From assembly GCA_035772405.1 (NCBI GenBank), contig JAYKKM010000349.1:481001-545000 (forward strand): a stretch of 64,000 nt of DNA. The letters run 5' to 3'. A model generated the notes under the pieces. The model had not been told where the DNA came from. It ran no database searches and was given only the letters and a program-made list of their open reading frames with translations. The position numbers and the translations under genes were made by a program. Position 1 is the stretch's first letter. Each line of letters starts with the position of its first letter. Shown one piece after another: positions 20,801 to 35,800 of this stretch. The DNA comes from Chrysogorgia sp. JL179-B06. Taxonomy: Eukaryota; Cnidaria; Anthozoa; Scleralcyonacea; Chrysogorgiidae.

Positions 20801-23800
20801 CGGACCAGATTTCGGACCAAATTTCGGACCAAATTTCGGACCAGATTTCGGACCAGATTTCGGACCAGATTTCGGACCAGATTTCGCACCAAATTTCGGA
20901 CCAAATTTCGGACCAAATTTCGGACAAGATTTCGGACCAAATTTCGGACCAGATTTCGGACCAGATTTCGCACCAGATTTCGCACCAGATTTCGCACAAG
21001 ATTTCGCACAAGATTTCGGACCAGATTTCGCACCAGATTTCGCACAAGATTTCGGACCAAATTTCGGACCAGATTTCGGACCAGATTTCGCACCAGATTT
21101 CGCACAAGATTTCGGACCAGATTTCGCACCAGATTTCGCACAAGATTTCGGACCAAATTTCGGACCAGATTTCGGACCAGATTTCGGACCAGATTTCGCA
21201 CCAGATTTCGCACCAGATTTCGCACCAGATTCGGACCAGATTTCGCACCAGATTTCGCACCAGATTTCGCACCAGATTTCGGACCAAATTTCGGACCAAA
21301 TTTCGGACCAGATTTCGGACCAGATTTCGGACCAGATTTCGGACCAAATTTCGCACCAGATTTCGGACCAGATTTCGGACCAGATTTCGGACCAGATTTC
21401 GGACCAAATTTCGCACCAAATTTCGGACCAAATTTCGCACCAGATTTCGCACCAAATTTCGGACCAAATTTCGGACCAGATTTCGGACCAGATTTCGGAC
21501 CAGATTTCGGACCAAATTTCACACCAGATTTCGGACCAGATTTCGCACCAGATTTCGCACCAGATTTCGGACCAGATTTCGCACAAGATTTCGGACCAGA
21601 TTTCGGACCAGATTTCGGACCAGATTTCGGACCAAATTTTACACCAGATTTCGCACCAGATTTCGCACCAGATTTCGCACCAGATTTCGGACCAAATTTC
21701 GCACCAGATTTCGCACCAGATTTAGAACCAAATTTCGCACCAGATTTCGGACCAGATTTCGGACCAGATTTCGGACCAAATTTCGCACCAAATTTCGCAC
21801 CAGATTTCGGACCAGATTTCGGACCAAATTTTACACCAGATTTCGCACCAGATTTCGCACCAGATTTCGCACAGATTTCGCACCAAATTTCGGACCAAAT
21901 TTCGCACCAGATTTCGCACCAGATTTCGGACCAAATTTCGGACCAAATTTCGGACAAGATTTCGGACCAAATTTCGGACCAGATTTCGGACCAGATTTCG
22001 CACCAGATTTCGCACCAGATTTCGCACAAGATTTCGGACCAGATTTCGCACAAGATTTCGGACCAGATTTCGCACCAGATTTCGCACAAGATTTCGGACC
22101 AAATTTCGGACCAGATTTCGGACCAGATTTCGCACCAGATTTCGCACAAGATTTCGGACCAGATTTCGCACCAGATTTCGCACAAGATTTCGGACCAAAT
22201 TTCGGACCAGATTTCGGACCAGATTTCGGACCAGATTTCGGACCAGATTTCGCACCAGATTTCGGACCAGATTTCGGACCAGATTTCGCACCAGATTTCG
22301 CACCAGATTTCGGACCAAATTTCGGACCAAATTTCGGACCAGATTTCGGACCAGATTTCGGACCAGATTTCGCACCAGATTTCGGACCAGATTTCGGACC
22401 AGATTTCGCACCAGATTTCGGACCAAATTTCGCACCAAATTTCGGACCAAATTTCGCACAAGATTTCGCACAAGATTTCGGACCAAATTTCGGACCAAAT
22501 TTCGGACCAGATTTCGGACGAGATTTCGGACCAGATTTCGCACCAGATTTCGCACCAGATTTCGGACCAGATTTCGCACCAAATTTCGGACCGAATTTCG
22601 CACAAGATTTCGCACCAGATTTCGCACAAGATTTCGCAACAGATTTCGCAACAGATTTCGCACCAGATTTCGGACCAGATTTCGGACCAGATTTCGCACA
22701 AGATTTCGCACCAGATTTCGGACCAGATTTCGCACAAAATTTCGGACCAGATTTCGGACCAGATTTCGGACCACATTTCGCACCAAATTTCGGACCAAAT
22801 TTCGGACCAGATTTCGGACCAGATTTCGGACCAGATTTCGCACCAGATTTCGGACCAGATTTCGCACAAGATTTCGGACCAGATTTCGCACCAGATTTCG
22901 CACCAGATTTCGGACCAAATTTCGGACCAGATTTCGGACCAGATTTCGGACCAGATTTCGGACCAGATTTCGGACCAGATTTCGGACCAGATTTCGCACC
23001 AAATTTCGGACCAGATTTCGGACCAAATTTCGGACCAGATTTCGGACCAAATTTCGGACCAGATTTCGGACCAAATTTCGGACCAGATTTCGCACAAGAT
23101 TTCGGACCAGATTTCGCACAAGATTTCGCACAAGATTTCGCACCAGATTTCGCACAAGATTTCGGACCAGATTTCGCACAAGATTTCGCACAAGATTTCG
23201 GACCAGATTTCGGACCAGATTTCGCACTAAATTTCGCACCAGATTTCGCACCAGATTTCGCACCAGATTTCGCACCAGATTTCGGACCAGATTTCGCACT
23301 AAATTTCGCACCAGATTTCGCACCAGATTTCGCACCAGATTTCGCACCAGATTTCGGACCAAATTTCGGACCAAATTTCGCACCAGATTTCGCACTAGAT
23401 TTCGGACCAAATTTCGGACCAGATTTCGGACCAGATTTCGCACCAAATTTCGGACCAGATTTCGGACCAAATTTCGGACCAAATTTCGGACCAGATTTCG
23501 CACCAGATTTCGCACCAGATTTCGCACAAGATTTCGGACCAGATTTCGCACAAGATTTCGCACAAGATTTCCCACAAGATTTCGGACCAGATTTCGCACT
23601 AAATTTCGCACCAGATTTCGCACCAGATTTCGCACCAGATTTCGGACCAGATTTCGGACCAGATTTCGGACCAGATTTCGGACCAGATTTCGCACCAAAT
23701 TTCAGACCAGATTTCGCACCAGTTTTCGCACCAGATTTCGCACCAGATTTCGGACCAGATTTCGCACCAGATTTCGCACAAGATTTCGGACCAGATTTCG

Positions 23801-26800
23801 CACAAGATTTCGCACAAGATTTCGGACCAGATTTCGGACCAGATTTCGGACCAGATTTCGCACCAGATTTCGCACCAGATTTCGCACTAAATTTCGCACC
23901 AGATTTCGCACCAGATTTCGGACCAGATTTCGGACCAGATTTCGGAACAAATTTCGCACCAGATTTCGCACCAGATTTCGCACCAAATTTCGGACCAGAT
24001 TTCGGACCAGATTTCGGACCAGATTTCGGACCAAATTTCACACCAGATTTCGCACCAGATTTCGCACCAGATTTCGCACCAGATTTAGAACCAAATTTCG
24101 CACCAGATTTCGGACCAGATTTCGCACCAGATTTCGGACCAAATTTCGGACCAGATTTCGGACCAGATTTCGGACCAGATTTCGGACCAGATTTCGGACC
24201 AGATTTCGGACCAGATTTCGCACCAAATTTCGGACCAGATTTCGGACCAAATTTCGGACCAAATTTCGGACCAGATTTCGGACCAGATTTCGGACCAGAT
24301 TTCGGACCAGATTTCGCACCAAATTTCGGACCAGATTTCGGACCAAATTTCGGACCAAATTTCGGACCAGATTTCGCACCAGATTTCGCACCAGATTTCG
24401 CACAAGATTTCGGACCAGATTTCGCACAAGATTTCGCACAAGATTTCGGACCAGATTTCGGACCAGATTTCGCACCAGATTTCGGACCAGATTTCGCACA
24501 AGATTTCGGACCAGATTTCGCACAAGATTTCGCACAAGATTTCGGACCAGATTTCGCACCAGATTTCGGACCAGATTTCGGACCAGATTTCGCACCAGAT
24601 TTCGGACCAGATTTCGCACAAGATTTCGCACAAGATTTCGGACCAAATTTCGCACAAGATTTCGCACAAGATTTCGGACCAGATTTCGCACCAGATTTCG
24701 CACCAGATTTCGGACCAGATTTCGGACCAGATTTCGCACAAGATTTCGCACAAGATTTCGGACCAGATTTCGCACAAGATTTCGCACAAGATTTCGGACC
24801 AGATTTCGCACCAGATTTCGGACCAAATTTCGGACCAGATTTCGGACCAGATTTCGGACCAGATTTCGCACCAGATTTCGCACCAGATTTCGGACCAGAT
24901 TTCGCACCAGATTTCGGACCAGATTTCGGACCAGATTTCGCACCAGATTTCGGACCAGATTTCGCACCAAATTTCGGACCAGATTTCGCACCAGATTTCG
25001 CACCAGATTTCGGACCAGATTTCGCACCAGATTTCGCACAAGATTTCGGACCAGATTTCGCACAAGATTTCGCACAAGATTTCGGACCAGATTTCGCACC
25101 AGATTTCGGACCAGATTTCGGACCAGATTTCGCACCAGATTTCGGACCAGATTTCGCACAAGATTTCGCACAAGATTTCGGACCAGATTTCGCACAAGAT
25201 TTCGGACCAGATTTCGCACCAGATTTCGGACCAGATTTCGGACCAGATTTCGGACCAAATTTCGGACCAAATTTCGGACCAGATTTCGGACCAGATTTCG
25301 CACCAGATTTCGGACCAGATTTCGGACCAGATTTCGGACCAGATTTCGCACCAAATTTCGGACCAGATTTCGGACCAAATTTCGGACCAAATTTCGGACC
25401 AGATTTCGCACCAGATTTCGCACCAGATTTCGCACAAGATTTCGCACAAGATTTCGCACAAGATTTCGGACCAGATTTCGGACCAGATTTCGGACCAGAT
25501 TTCGGACTAAATTTCGCACCAGATTTCGGACCAGATTTCGCACCAGATTTCGCACCAGATTTCGGACCAGATTTCGGACCAGATTTCGCACCAGATTTCG
25601 GACCAGATTTCGCACCAAATTTCGGACCAGATTTCGCACCAGATTTCGCACCAGATTTCGGACCAGATTTCGCACAAGATTTCGGACCAGATTTCGCACA
25701 AGATTTCGCACAAGATTTCGGACCAGATTTCGCACCAGATTTCGGACCAGATTTCGGACCAGATTTCGCACCAGATTTCGGACCAGATTTCGCACAAGAT
25801 TTCGCACAAGATTTCGGACCAGATTTCGCACAAGATTTCGCACAAGATTTCGGACCAGATTTCGCACCAGATTTCGCACCAGATTTCGGACCAGATTTCG
25901 GACCAGATTTCGCACAAGATTTCGCACAAGATTTCGGACCAGATTTCGCACAAGATTTCGCACAAGATTTCGGACCAGATTTCGCACCAGATTTCGGACC
26001 AAATTTCGGACCAGATTTCGGACCAGATTTCGGACCAGATTTCGCACCAGATTTCGCACCAGATTTCGCACCAGATTTCGGACCAGATTTCGGACCAGAT
26101 TTCGGACCAGATTTCGGACCAGATTTCGCACCAGATTTCGCACCAGATTTCGCACCAGATTTCGCACCAGATTTCGGACCAGATTTCGCACCAAATTTCG
26201 GACCAGATTTCGCACCAGATTTCGCACCAGATTTCGGACCAGATTTCGCACCAGATTTCGCACAAGATTTCGGACCAGATTTCGCACAAGATTTCGCACA
26301 AGATTTCGGACCAGATTTCGCACCAGATTTCGGACCAGATTTCGGACCAGATTTCGCACCAGATTTCGGACCAGATTTCGCACAAGATTTCGCACAAGAT
26401 TTCGGACCAGATTTCGCACAAGATTTCGGACCAGATTTCGCACCAGATTTCGGACCAGATTTCGGACCAGATTTCGGACCAAATTTCGGACCAAATTTCG
26501 GACCAAATTTCGGACCAGATTTCGGACCAGATTTCGGACCAGATTTCGGACCAGATTTCGGACCAGATTTCGGACCAGATTTCGGACCAGATTTCGCACC
26601 AAATTTCGGACCAGATTTCGGACCAAATTTCGGACCAAATTTCGGACCAGATTTCGCACCAGATTTCGCACCAGATTTCGCACAAGATTTCGGACCAGAT
26701 TTCGGACTAAATTTCGCACCAGATTTCGGACTAAATTTCGCACCAGATTTCGCACCAGATTTCGGACCAGATTTCGCACCAGATTTCGCACCAGATTTCG

Positions 26801-29800
26801 GACCAGATTTCGCACCAGATTTCGCACCAAATTTCGGACCAGATTTCGCACCAAATTTCGGACCAGATTTCGCACCAGATTTCGCACCAGATTTCGGACC
26901 AGATTTCGGACCAGATTTCGCACCAGATTTCGCACAAGATTTCGCACAAGATTTCGCACCAGATTTCGCACCAGATTTCGGACCAGATTTCGCACCAGAT
27001 TTCGCACCAGATTTCGCACAAGATTTCGCACCAGATTTCGGACCAGATTTCGCACCAGATTTCGGACCAGATTTCGCACCAAATTTCGGACCAGATTTCG
27101 CACCAGATTTCGCACCAGATTTCGGACCAGATTTCGCACAAGATTTCGCACAAGATTTCGGACCAGATTTCGCACAAGATTTCGCACAAGATTTCGGACC
27201 AGATTTCGCACCAGATTTCGGACCAGATTTCGGACCAGATTTCGGACCAGATTTCGCACAAGATTTCGCACAAGATTTCGGACCAGATTTCGCACAAGAT
27301 TTCGCACCAGATTTCGCACCAGATTTCGGACCAGATTTCGGACCAGATTTCGCACCAGATTTCGGACCAGATTTCGCACCAGATTTCGGACCAGATTTCG
27401 CACCAGATTTCGCACCAGATTTCGGACCAGATTTCGGACCAGATTTCGCACCAGATTTCGGACCAGATTTCGCACCAAATTTCGGACCAGATTTCGCACC
27501 AGATTTCGCACCAGATTTCGGACCAGATTTCGCACAAGATTTCGGACCAGATTTCGCACAAGATTTCGCACAAGATTTCGGACCAGATTTCGCACCAGAT
27601 TTCGGACCAGATTTCGGACCAGATTTCGCACCAGATTTCGGACCAGATTTCGCACAAGATTTCGCACAAGATTTCGGACCAGATTTCGCACAAGATTTCG
27701 CACAAGATTTCGGACCAGATTTCGCACCAAGATTTCGCACCAGATTTCGCACAAGATTTCGGACCAGATTTCGCACCAGATTTCGCACAAGATTTCGGAC
27801 CAGATTTCGGACCAGATTTCGCACCAGATTTCGGACCAGATTTCGCACCAGATTTCGCACCAGATTTCGCACCAGATTTCGCACCAGATTTCGGACCAGA
27901 TTTCGCACCAGATTTCGGACCAGATTTCGGACCAGATTTCGCACCAGATTTCGGACCAGATTTCGGACCAGATTTCGGACCAGATTTCGCACCAGATTTC
28001 GCACCAGATTTCGCACCAGATTTCGCACCAGATTTCGGACCAGATTTCGCACCAGATTTCGCACCAGATTTCGGACCAGATTTCGCACCAGATTTCGCAC
28101 CAGATTTCGCACCAGATTTCGGACCAGATTTCGGGACAAGATTTCGCACCAGATTTCGGACCAGATTTCGCACCAGATTTCGGACCAGATTTCGGACCAG
28201 ATTTCGGACCAGATTTCGGACCAGATTTCGGACCAGATTTCGGACCAAGATTTCGGACCAGATTTCGGACCAAAATTTCGGACCAGATTTCGGACCAGAT
28301 TTTCGGACCAGATTTCGGACCAGATTTCGCACCAAATTTCGGACCAGATTTCGGACCAAATTTCGGAACCAAATTTCGGACCAGATTTCGCACCAGATTT
28401 CGCACCAGATTTCGCACAAGATTTCGGACCAGATTTCGGACTAAATTTCGCACCAGATTTCGGACCAGATTTCGCACCAGATTTCGGACCAGATTTCGCA
28501 CAAGATTTCGCACAAGATTTCGCACAAGATTTCGCACAAGATTTCTGACCAGATTTCGCACCAAATTTCGGACCAGATTTCGGACCAAATTTCGGACCAA
28601 ATTTCGGACCAGATTTCGCACCAGATTTCGCACAAGATTTCGGACCAGATTTCGGACCAGATTTCGCACTAAATTTCGCACCAGATTTCACACCAGATTT
28701 CGCACCAGATTTCGGACCAGATTTCGGACCAAATTTCGGACCAAATTTCGGACCAGATTTCGGACCAGATTTCGCACCAGATTTCGGACCAGATTTCGGA
28801 CCAGATTTCGGACCAGATTTCGGACCAAATTTCGGACCAAATTTCGGACCAGATTTCGCACCAGATTTCGCACCAGATTTCGCACAAGATTTCGCACAAG
28901 ATTTCGCACAAGATTTCGGACCAGATTTCGGACCAGATTTCGGACCAGATTTCGGACTAAATTTCGCACCAGATTTCGCACCAGATTTCGCACCAGATTT
29001 CGCACCAGATTTCGGACCAGATTTCGGACCAGATTTCGCACCAGATTTCGGACCAGATTTCGCACCAAATTTCGGACCAGATTTCGGACCAGATTTCGCA
29101 CCAAATTTCGGACCAGATTTCGGACCAAATTTCGGACCAAATTTCGGACCAGATTTCGCACCAGATTTCGCACCAGATTTCGCACCAGATTTCGCACCAG
29201 ATTTCGCACCAGATTTCGGACCAGATTTCGCACCAAATTTCGGACCAGATTTCGCACCAGATTTCGCACCAGATTTCGGACCAGATTTCGCACCAGATTT
29301 CGCACAAGATTTCGGACCAGATTTCGCACAAGATTTCGCACAAGATTTCGGACCAGATTTCGCACCAGATTTCGGACCAGATTTCGGACCAGATTTCGCA
29401 CCAGATTTCGGACCAGATTTCGCACAAGATTTCGCACAAGATTTTCGGACCAGATTTCGCACAAGAGTTCGGACCTGATTTCGGACCAGATTTCGGACCA
29501 GATTTCGGACCAAATTTCGGACCAAATTTCGGACCAGATTTCGGGACCAGATTTCGGACCAGATTTCGGACCAGATTTCGGACCAGATTTCGGACCAGAT
29601 TTTCGGACCAGATTTCGGACCAGATTTCTGACCAAATTTCGGACCAGATTTCGGACCAAATTTCGGACCAAATTTCGGACCAGATTTCGCACCAGATTTC
29701 GCACCAGATTTCGCACCAAGATTTCGGACCAGATTTCGGACTAAATTTCGCACCCAGATTTCGGACCAGATTTCGCACCAGATTTCGGACCAGATTTCGC

Positions 29801-32800
29801 ACAAGATTTCGCACTAGATTTCGCACAGATTTCGGACCAGATTTCGCACAAGATTTCGCACAAGATTTCGCACCAGATTTCGGACCAGATTTCGCACCAG
29901 ATTTCGCACAAGATTTCGGACCAGATTTCGCACAAGATTTCGCACAAGATTTCGGACCAGATTTCGGACCAGATTTCGGACCAAATTTCGGACCAAATTT
30001 CGGACCAGATTTCGGACCAGATTTCGGACCAGATTTCGGACCAGATTTCGGACCAGATTTCGCACCAGATTTCGCACCAGATTTCGGACCAGATTTCGCA
30101 CCAGATTTCGGACCAGATTTCGCACCAAATTCGGACCAGATTTCGCACCAGATTTCGCACCAGATTTCGGACCAGATTTCGCACAAGATTTCGGACCAGA
30201 TTTCGCACAAGATTTCGCACAAGATTTCGGACCAGATTTCGCACAAGATTTCGCACAAGATTTCGCACCAGATTTCGCACCAGATTTCGCACCAGATTTC
30301 GGACCAGATTTCGCACCAGATTTCGCACAAGATTTCGCACAAGATTTCGGACCAGATTTCGCACAAGATTTCGGACAAGATTTCGGACCAGATTTCGCAC
30401 CAGAATTTCGGACACAAATTTCGGACCAGATTTCGGACCAGATTTCGGACCAGATTTCCGCACCAGATTTCGCACCAGATTTCGGACCAGATTTCGCACC
30501 AGATTTCGCACCAGATTTCGCACAAGATTTCGGACCAGATTTCGCACAAGATTTCGCACAAGATTTCGACCAGATTTCGCACCAAATTTCGGACCAGATT
30601 TCGGACCAAATTTCGGACCAAATTTCGGACCAGATTTCGCACCAGATTTCGCACAAGATTTCGGACCAGATTTCGGACCAGATTTCGCACTAATTTCGCA
30701 CCAGATTTTCACACCAGATTTCGCACCAGATTTCGGACCAGATTTCGGACCAAATTTCGGACCAGAATTCGGACCAGATTTCGACCAGATTTCGCACCAG
30801 ATTTCGGACCAGATTTCGGACCAGATTTCGGACCAGATTTCGGACCAAATTTCGGACACAAATTTTCGGACCAGATTTCGCACCAGATTTCGCACCAGAT
30901 TTCGCACAAGATTTTCGCACAAGATTTCGGACCAGATTTCGGACCAGATTTCGGACCAGATTTCGGACTAAATTTCGCACCAGATTTCGCACCAGATTTC
31001 GCACCAGATTTTCGCACCAGATTTCGGACCAGATTTCGGACCAGATTTCGCACCAGATTTCGGACCAGATTTCGCACCAAATTTCGGACCAGATTTCGCA
31101 CCAGATTTCGCACCAGATTTCGGACCAGATTTCGCACAAGATTTCGGACCAGATTTCGCACAAGATTTCGCACAAGATTTCGGACCAGATTTCGCACCAG
31201 ATTTCGGACCAGATTTCGACCAGATTTCGGACCAGATTTCGCACCAGATTTCGGGACCAATTTCGCACAAGATTTCGGACCAGATTTCGCACAAGATTTC
31301 GCACAAGATTTCGGACAGATTTCGCACCAGATTTCGCACCAGATTTCGGACCAGATTTCGGACCAGATTTCGCACAAGATTTCGCACAAGATTTCGGACC
31401 AGATTTCGCACAAGATTTCGCACAAGATTTCGGACCAGATTTCGCACCAGATTTCGGACCAAATTTCGGACCAGATTTCGGACCAGATTTCGGACCAGAT
31501 TTCGCACCAGATTTCGGACCAGATTTCGCACCAGATTTCGGACCAGATTTCGGACCAGATTTCGCACCAGATTTCGGACCAGATTTCGGACCAGATTTCG
31601 CACCAGATTTCGCACCAGATTTCGCACCAGATTTCGCACCAGATTTCGGACCAGATTTCGCACCAAATTTCGGACCAGATTTCGCACCAGATTTCGCACC
31701 AGATTTCGGACCAGATTTCCGCACCAAGATTTCGCACAAGATTTCGGACCAGATTTCGCACAAGATTTCGCACCAGATTTCGGACCAGATTTCGCACCAG
31801 ATTTCGGACCAGATTTCGGACCAGATTTCGCACCAGATTTCGGACCAGATTTCGCACCAGATTTCGCACAAGATTTCGGACCAGATTTCGCACAAGATTT
31901 CGGACCAGATTTCGCACCAGATTTCGGACCAGATTTCGGACCAGATTTCGGACCAAATTTCGGACCAAATTTCGGACCAAATTTCGGACCAGATTTCGGA
32001 CCAGATTTCGGACCAGATTTCGGACCAGATTTCGCACCAAATTTCGGACCAGATTTCGGACCAAATTTCGGACCAAATTTCGGACCAGATTTCGCACCAG
32101 ATTTCGCACCAGATTTCGCACAAGATTTCGGACCAGATTTCGGACTAAATTTCGCACCAGATTTCGGACTAAATTTCGCACCAGATTTCGCACCAGATTT
32201 CGGACCAGATTTCGCACCAGATTTCGCACCAGATTTCGGACCAGATTTCGCACCAAATTTCGGACCAGATTTCGCACCAAATTTCGGACCAGATTTCGCA
32301 CCAGATTTCGCACCAGATTTCGGACCAGATTTCGGACCAGATTTCGCACCAGATTTCGCACAAGATTTCGCACAAGATTTCGCACCAGATTTCGCACCAG
32401 ATTTCGGACCAGATTTCGCACCAGATTTCGCACCAGATTTCGCACAAGATTTCGCACCAGATTTCGGACCAGATTTCGCACCAGATTTCGGACCAGATTT
32501 CGCACCAAATTTCGGACCAGATTTCGCACCAGATTTCGCACAAGATTTCGGACCAGATTTCGCACAAGATTTCGCACAAGATTTCGGACCAGATTTCGCA
32601 CCAGATTTCGGACCAGATTTCGGACCAGATTTCGCACCAGATTTCGGACCAGATTTCGCACAAGATTTCGCACAAGATTTCGGACCAGATTTCGCACAAG
32701 ATTTCGCACAAGATTTCGGACCAGATTTCGCACCAGATTTCGGACCAGATTTCGGACCAGATTTCGCACAAGATTTCGCACAAGATTTCGGACCAGATTT

Positions 32801-35800
32801 CGCACAAGATTTCGCACAAGATTTCGGACCAGATTTCGCACCAGATTTCGGACCAAATTTCGGACCAGATTTCGGACCAGATTTCGCACCAGATTTCGCA
32901 CCAGATTTCGGACCAGATTTCGCACCAGATTTCGGACCAGATTTCGGACCAGATTTCGCACCAGATTTCGGACCAGATTTCGGACCAGATTTCGCACCAG
33001 ATTTCGCACCAGATTTCGCACCAGATTTCGGACCAGATTTCGCACCAAATTTCGGACCAGATTTCGCACCAGATTTCGCACCAGATTTCGGACCAGATTT
33101 CGCACCAGATTTCGCACAAGATTTCGGACCAGATTTCGCACAAGATTTCGCACAAGATTTCGGACCAGATTTCGCACCAGATTTCGGACCAGATTTCGGA
33201 CCAGATTTCGCACCAGATTTCGGACCAGATTTCGCACAAGATTTCGCACAAGATTTCGGACCAGATTTCGCACAAGATTTCGGACCAGATTTCGGACCAG
33301 ATTTCGGACCAGATTTCGGACCAGATTTCGGACCAAATTTCGGACCAGATTTCGGACCAGATTTCGGACCAGATTTCGGACCAGATTTCGGACCAGATTT
33401 CGGACCAGATTTCGGACCAGATTTCGGACCAGATTTCGCACCAAATTTCGGACCAGATTTCGGACCAAATTTCGGACCAAATTTCGGACCAGATTTCGCA
33501 CCAGATTTCGCACCAGATTTCGCACAAGATTTCGGACCAGATTTCGGACTAAATTTCGCACCAGATTTCGGACCAGATTTCGCACCAGATTTCGGACCAG
33601 ATTTCGCACAAGATTTCGCACAAGATTTCGCACAAGATTTCGCACAAGATTTCTGACCAGATTTCGCACCAAATTTCGGACCAGATTTCGGACCAGATTT
33701 CGCACCAGATTTCGGACCAAATTTCGCACCAAATTTCGGACCAAATTTCGCACCAGATTTCGCACCAAATTTCGGACCAAATTTCGGACCAGATTTCGGA
33801 CCAGATTTCGGACCAGATTTCGCACAAGATTTCGCACAAGATTTCGGACCAAATTTCGGACCAAATTTCGGACCAGATTTCGGACGAGATTTCGGACCAG
33901 ATTTCGCACCAGATTTCGGACCAGATTTCGCACAAGATTTCGCACAAGATTTCGGACCAGATTTCGCACCAGATTTCGCACCAGATTTCGGACCAAATTT
34001 CGGACCAGATTTCGGACCAGATTTCGGACCAGATTTCGGACCAGATTTCGGACCAGATTTCGGACCAGATTTCGCACCAAATTTCAGACCAGATTTCGCA
34101 CCAGTTTTCGCCCCAGATTTCGCACCAGATTTCGGACCAGATTTCGCACCAGATTTCGCACAAGATTTCGGACCAGATTTCGCACAAGATTTCGCACAAG
34201 ATTTCGCACAAGATTTCGGACCAGATTTCGCACGAGATTTCGGACCAGATTTCGGACCAGATTTCGGACCAGATTTCGGACCAAATTTCGGACCAGATTT
34301 CGGACTAGATTTCGGACCAGATTTCGGACCAGATTTCGCACCAGATTTCGCACCAGATTTCGGACCAGATTTCGCACAAGATTTCGGACCAGATTTCGCA
34401 CAAGATTTCGCACAAGATTTCGGACCAGATTTCGCACCAGATTTCGGACCAGATTTCGGACCAGATTTCGCACCAGATTTCGGACCAGATTTCGCACAAG
34501 ATTTCGCACAAGATTTCGGACCAAATTTCGCACAAGATTTCGCACAAGATTTCGGACCAGATTTCGCACCAGATTTCGCACCAGATTTCGGACCAGATTT
34601 CGGACCAGATTTCGCACAAGATTTCGCACAAGATTTCGGACCAGATTTCGCACAAGATTTCGCACCAGATTTCGGACCAGATTTCGCACACAGATTTCGG
34701 ACCAAATTTCGGACCAGATTTCGGACCAGATTTCGGACCAGATTTCGCACCAGATTTCGCACCTGATTTCGGACCAGATTTCGCACCAAAATTTCGGACC
34801 AGATTTCGCACCAGATTTCGCACCAGATTTCGGACCAGATTTCGCACCAGATTTCGGACCAGATTTTCGCACCAGATTTCGCACCAGATTTCGGACCAGA
34901 TTTCGCACCAGATTTCGGACCAGATTTCGGACCAGATTTCGCACCAGATTTCGGACCAGATTTCGCACAAGATTTCGCACAAGATTTCGGACCAGATTTC
35001 GCACAAGATTTCGGACCAGATTTCGCACCAGATTTCGGACCAGATTTCGGACCAGATTTCGGACCAAATTTCGGACCAAATTTCGGACCAGATTTCGGAC
35101 CAGATTTCGCACCAGATTTCGGACCAGATTTCGGACCAGATTTCGGACCAGATTTCGCACCAAATTTCGGACCAGATTTCGGACCAAATTTCGGACCAAA
35201 TTTCGGACCAGATTTCGCACCAGATTTCGCACCAGATTTCGCACAAGATTTCGCACAAGATTTCGGACCAGATTTCGGACCAGATTTCGGACCAGATTTC
35301 GGACTAAATTTCGCACCAGATTTCGGACCAGATTTCGCACCAGATTTCGCACCAGATTTCGGACCAGATTTCGGACCAGATTTCGCACCAGATTTCGGAC
35401 CAGATTTCGCACCAAATTTCGGACCAGATTTCGCACCAGATTTCGCACCAGATTTCGGACCAGATTTCGCACAAGATTTCGGACCAGATTTCGCACAAGA
35501 TTTCGCACAAGATTTCGGACCAGATTTCGCACTCAGATTTCGGACCAGATTTCGGACCAGATTTCGCACCAGATTTCGGACCAGATTTCGCACCAAATTT
35601 CGCACCAGATTTCGGACCAGATTTCGCACAAGATTTCGCACAAGATTTCGGACCAGATTTCGCACCAGATTTCGCACCAGATTTCGGACCAGATTTCGGA
35701 CCAGATTTCGCACAAGATTTCGCACAAGATTTTCGGACCAGATTTCGCACAAGATTTCGCACAAGATTTCGGACCAGATTTCGCACCAGATTTCGGACCA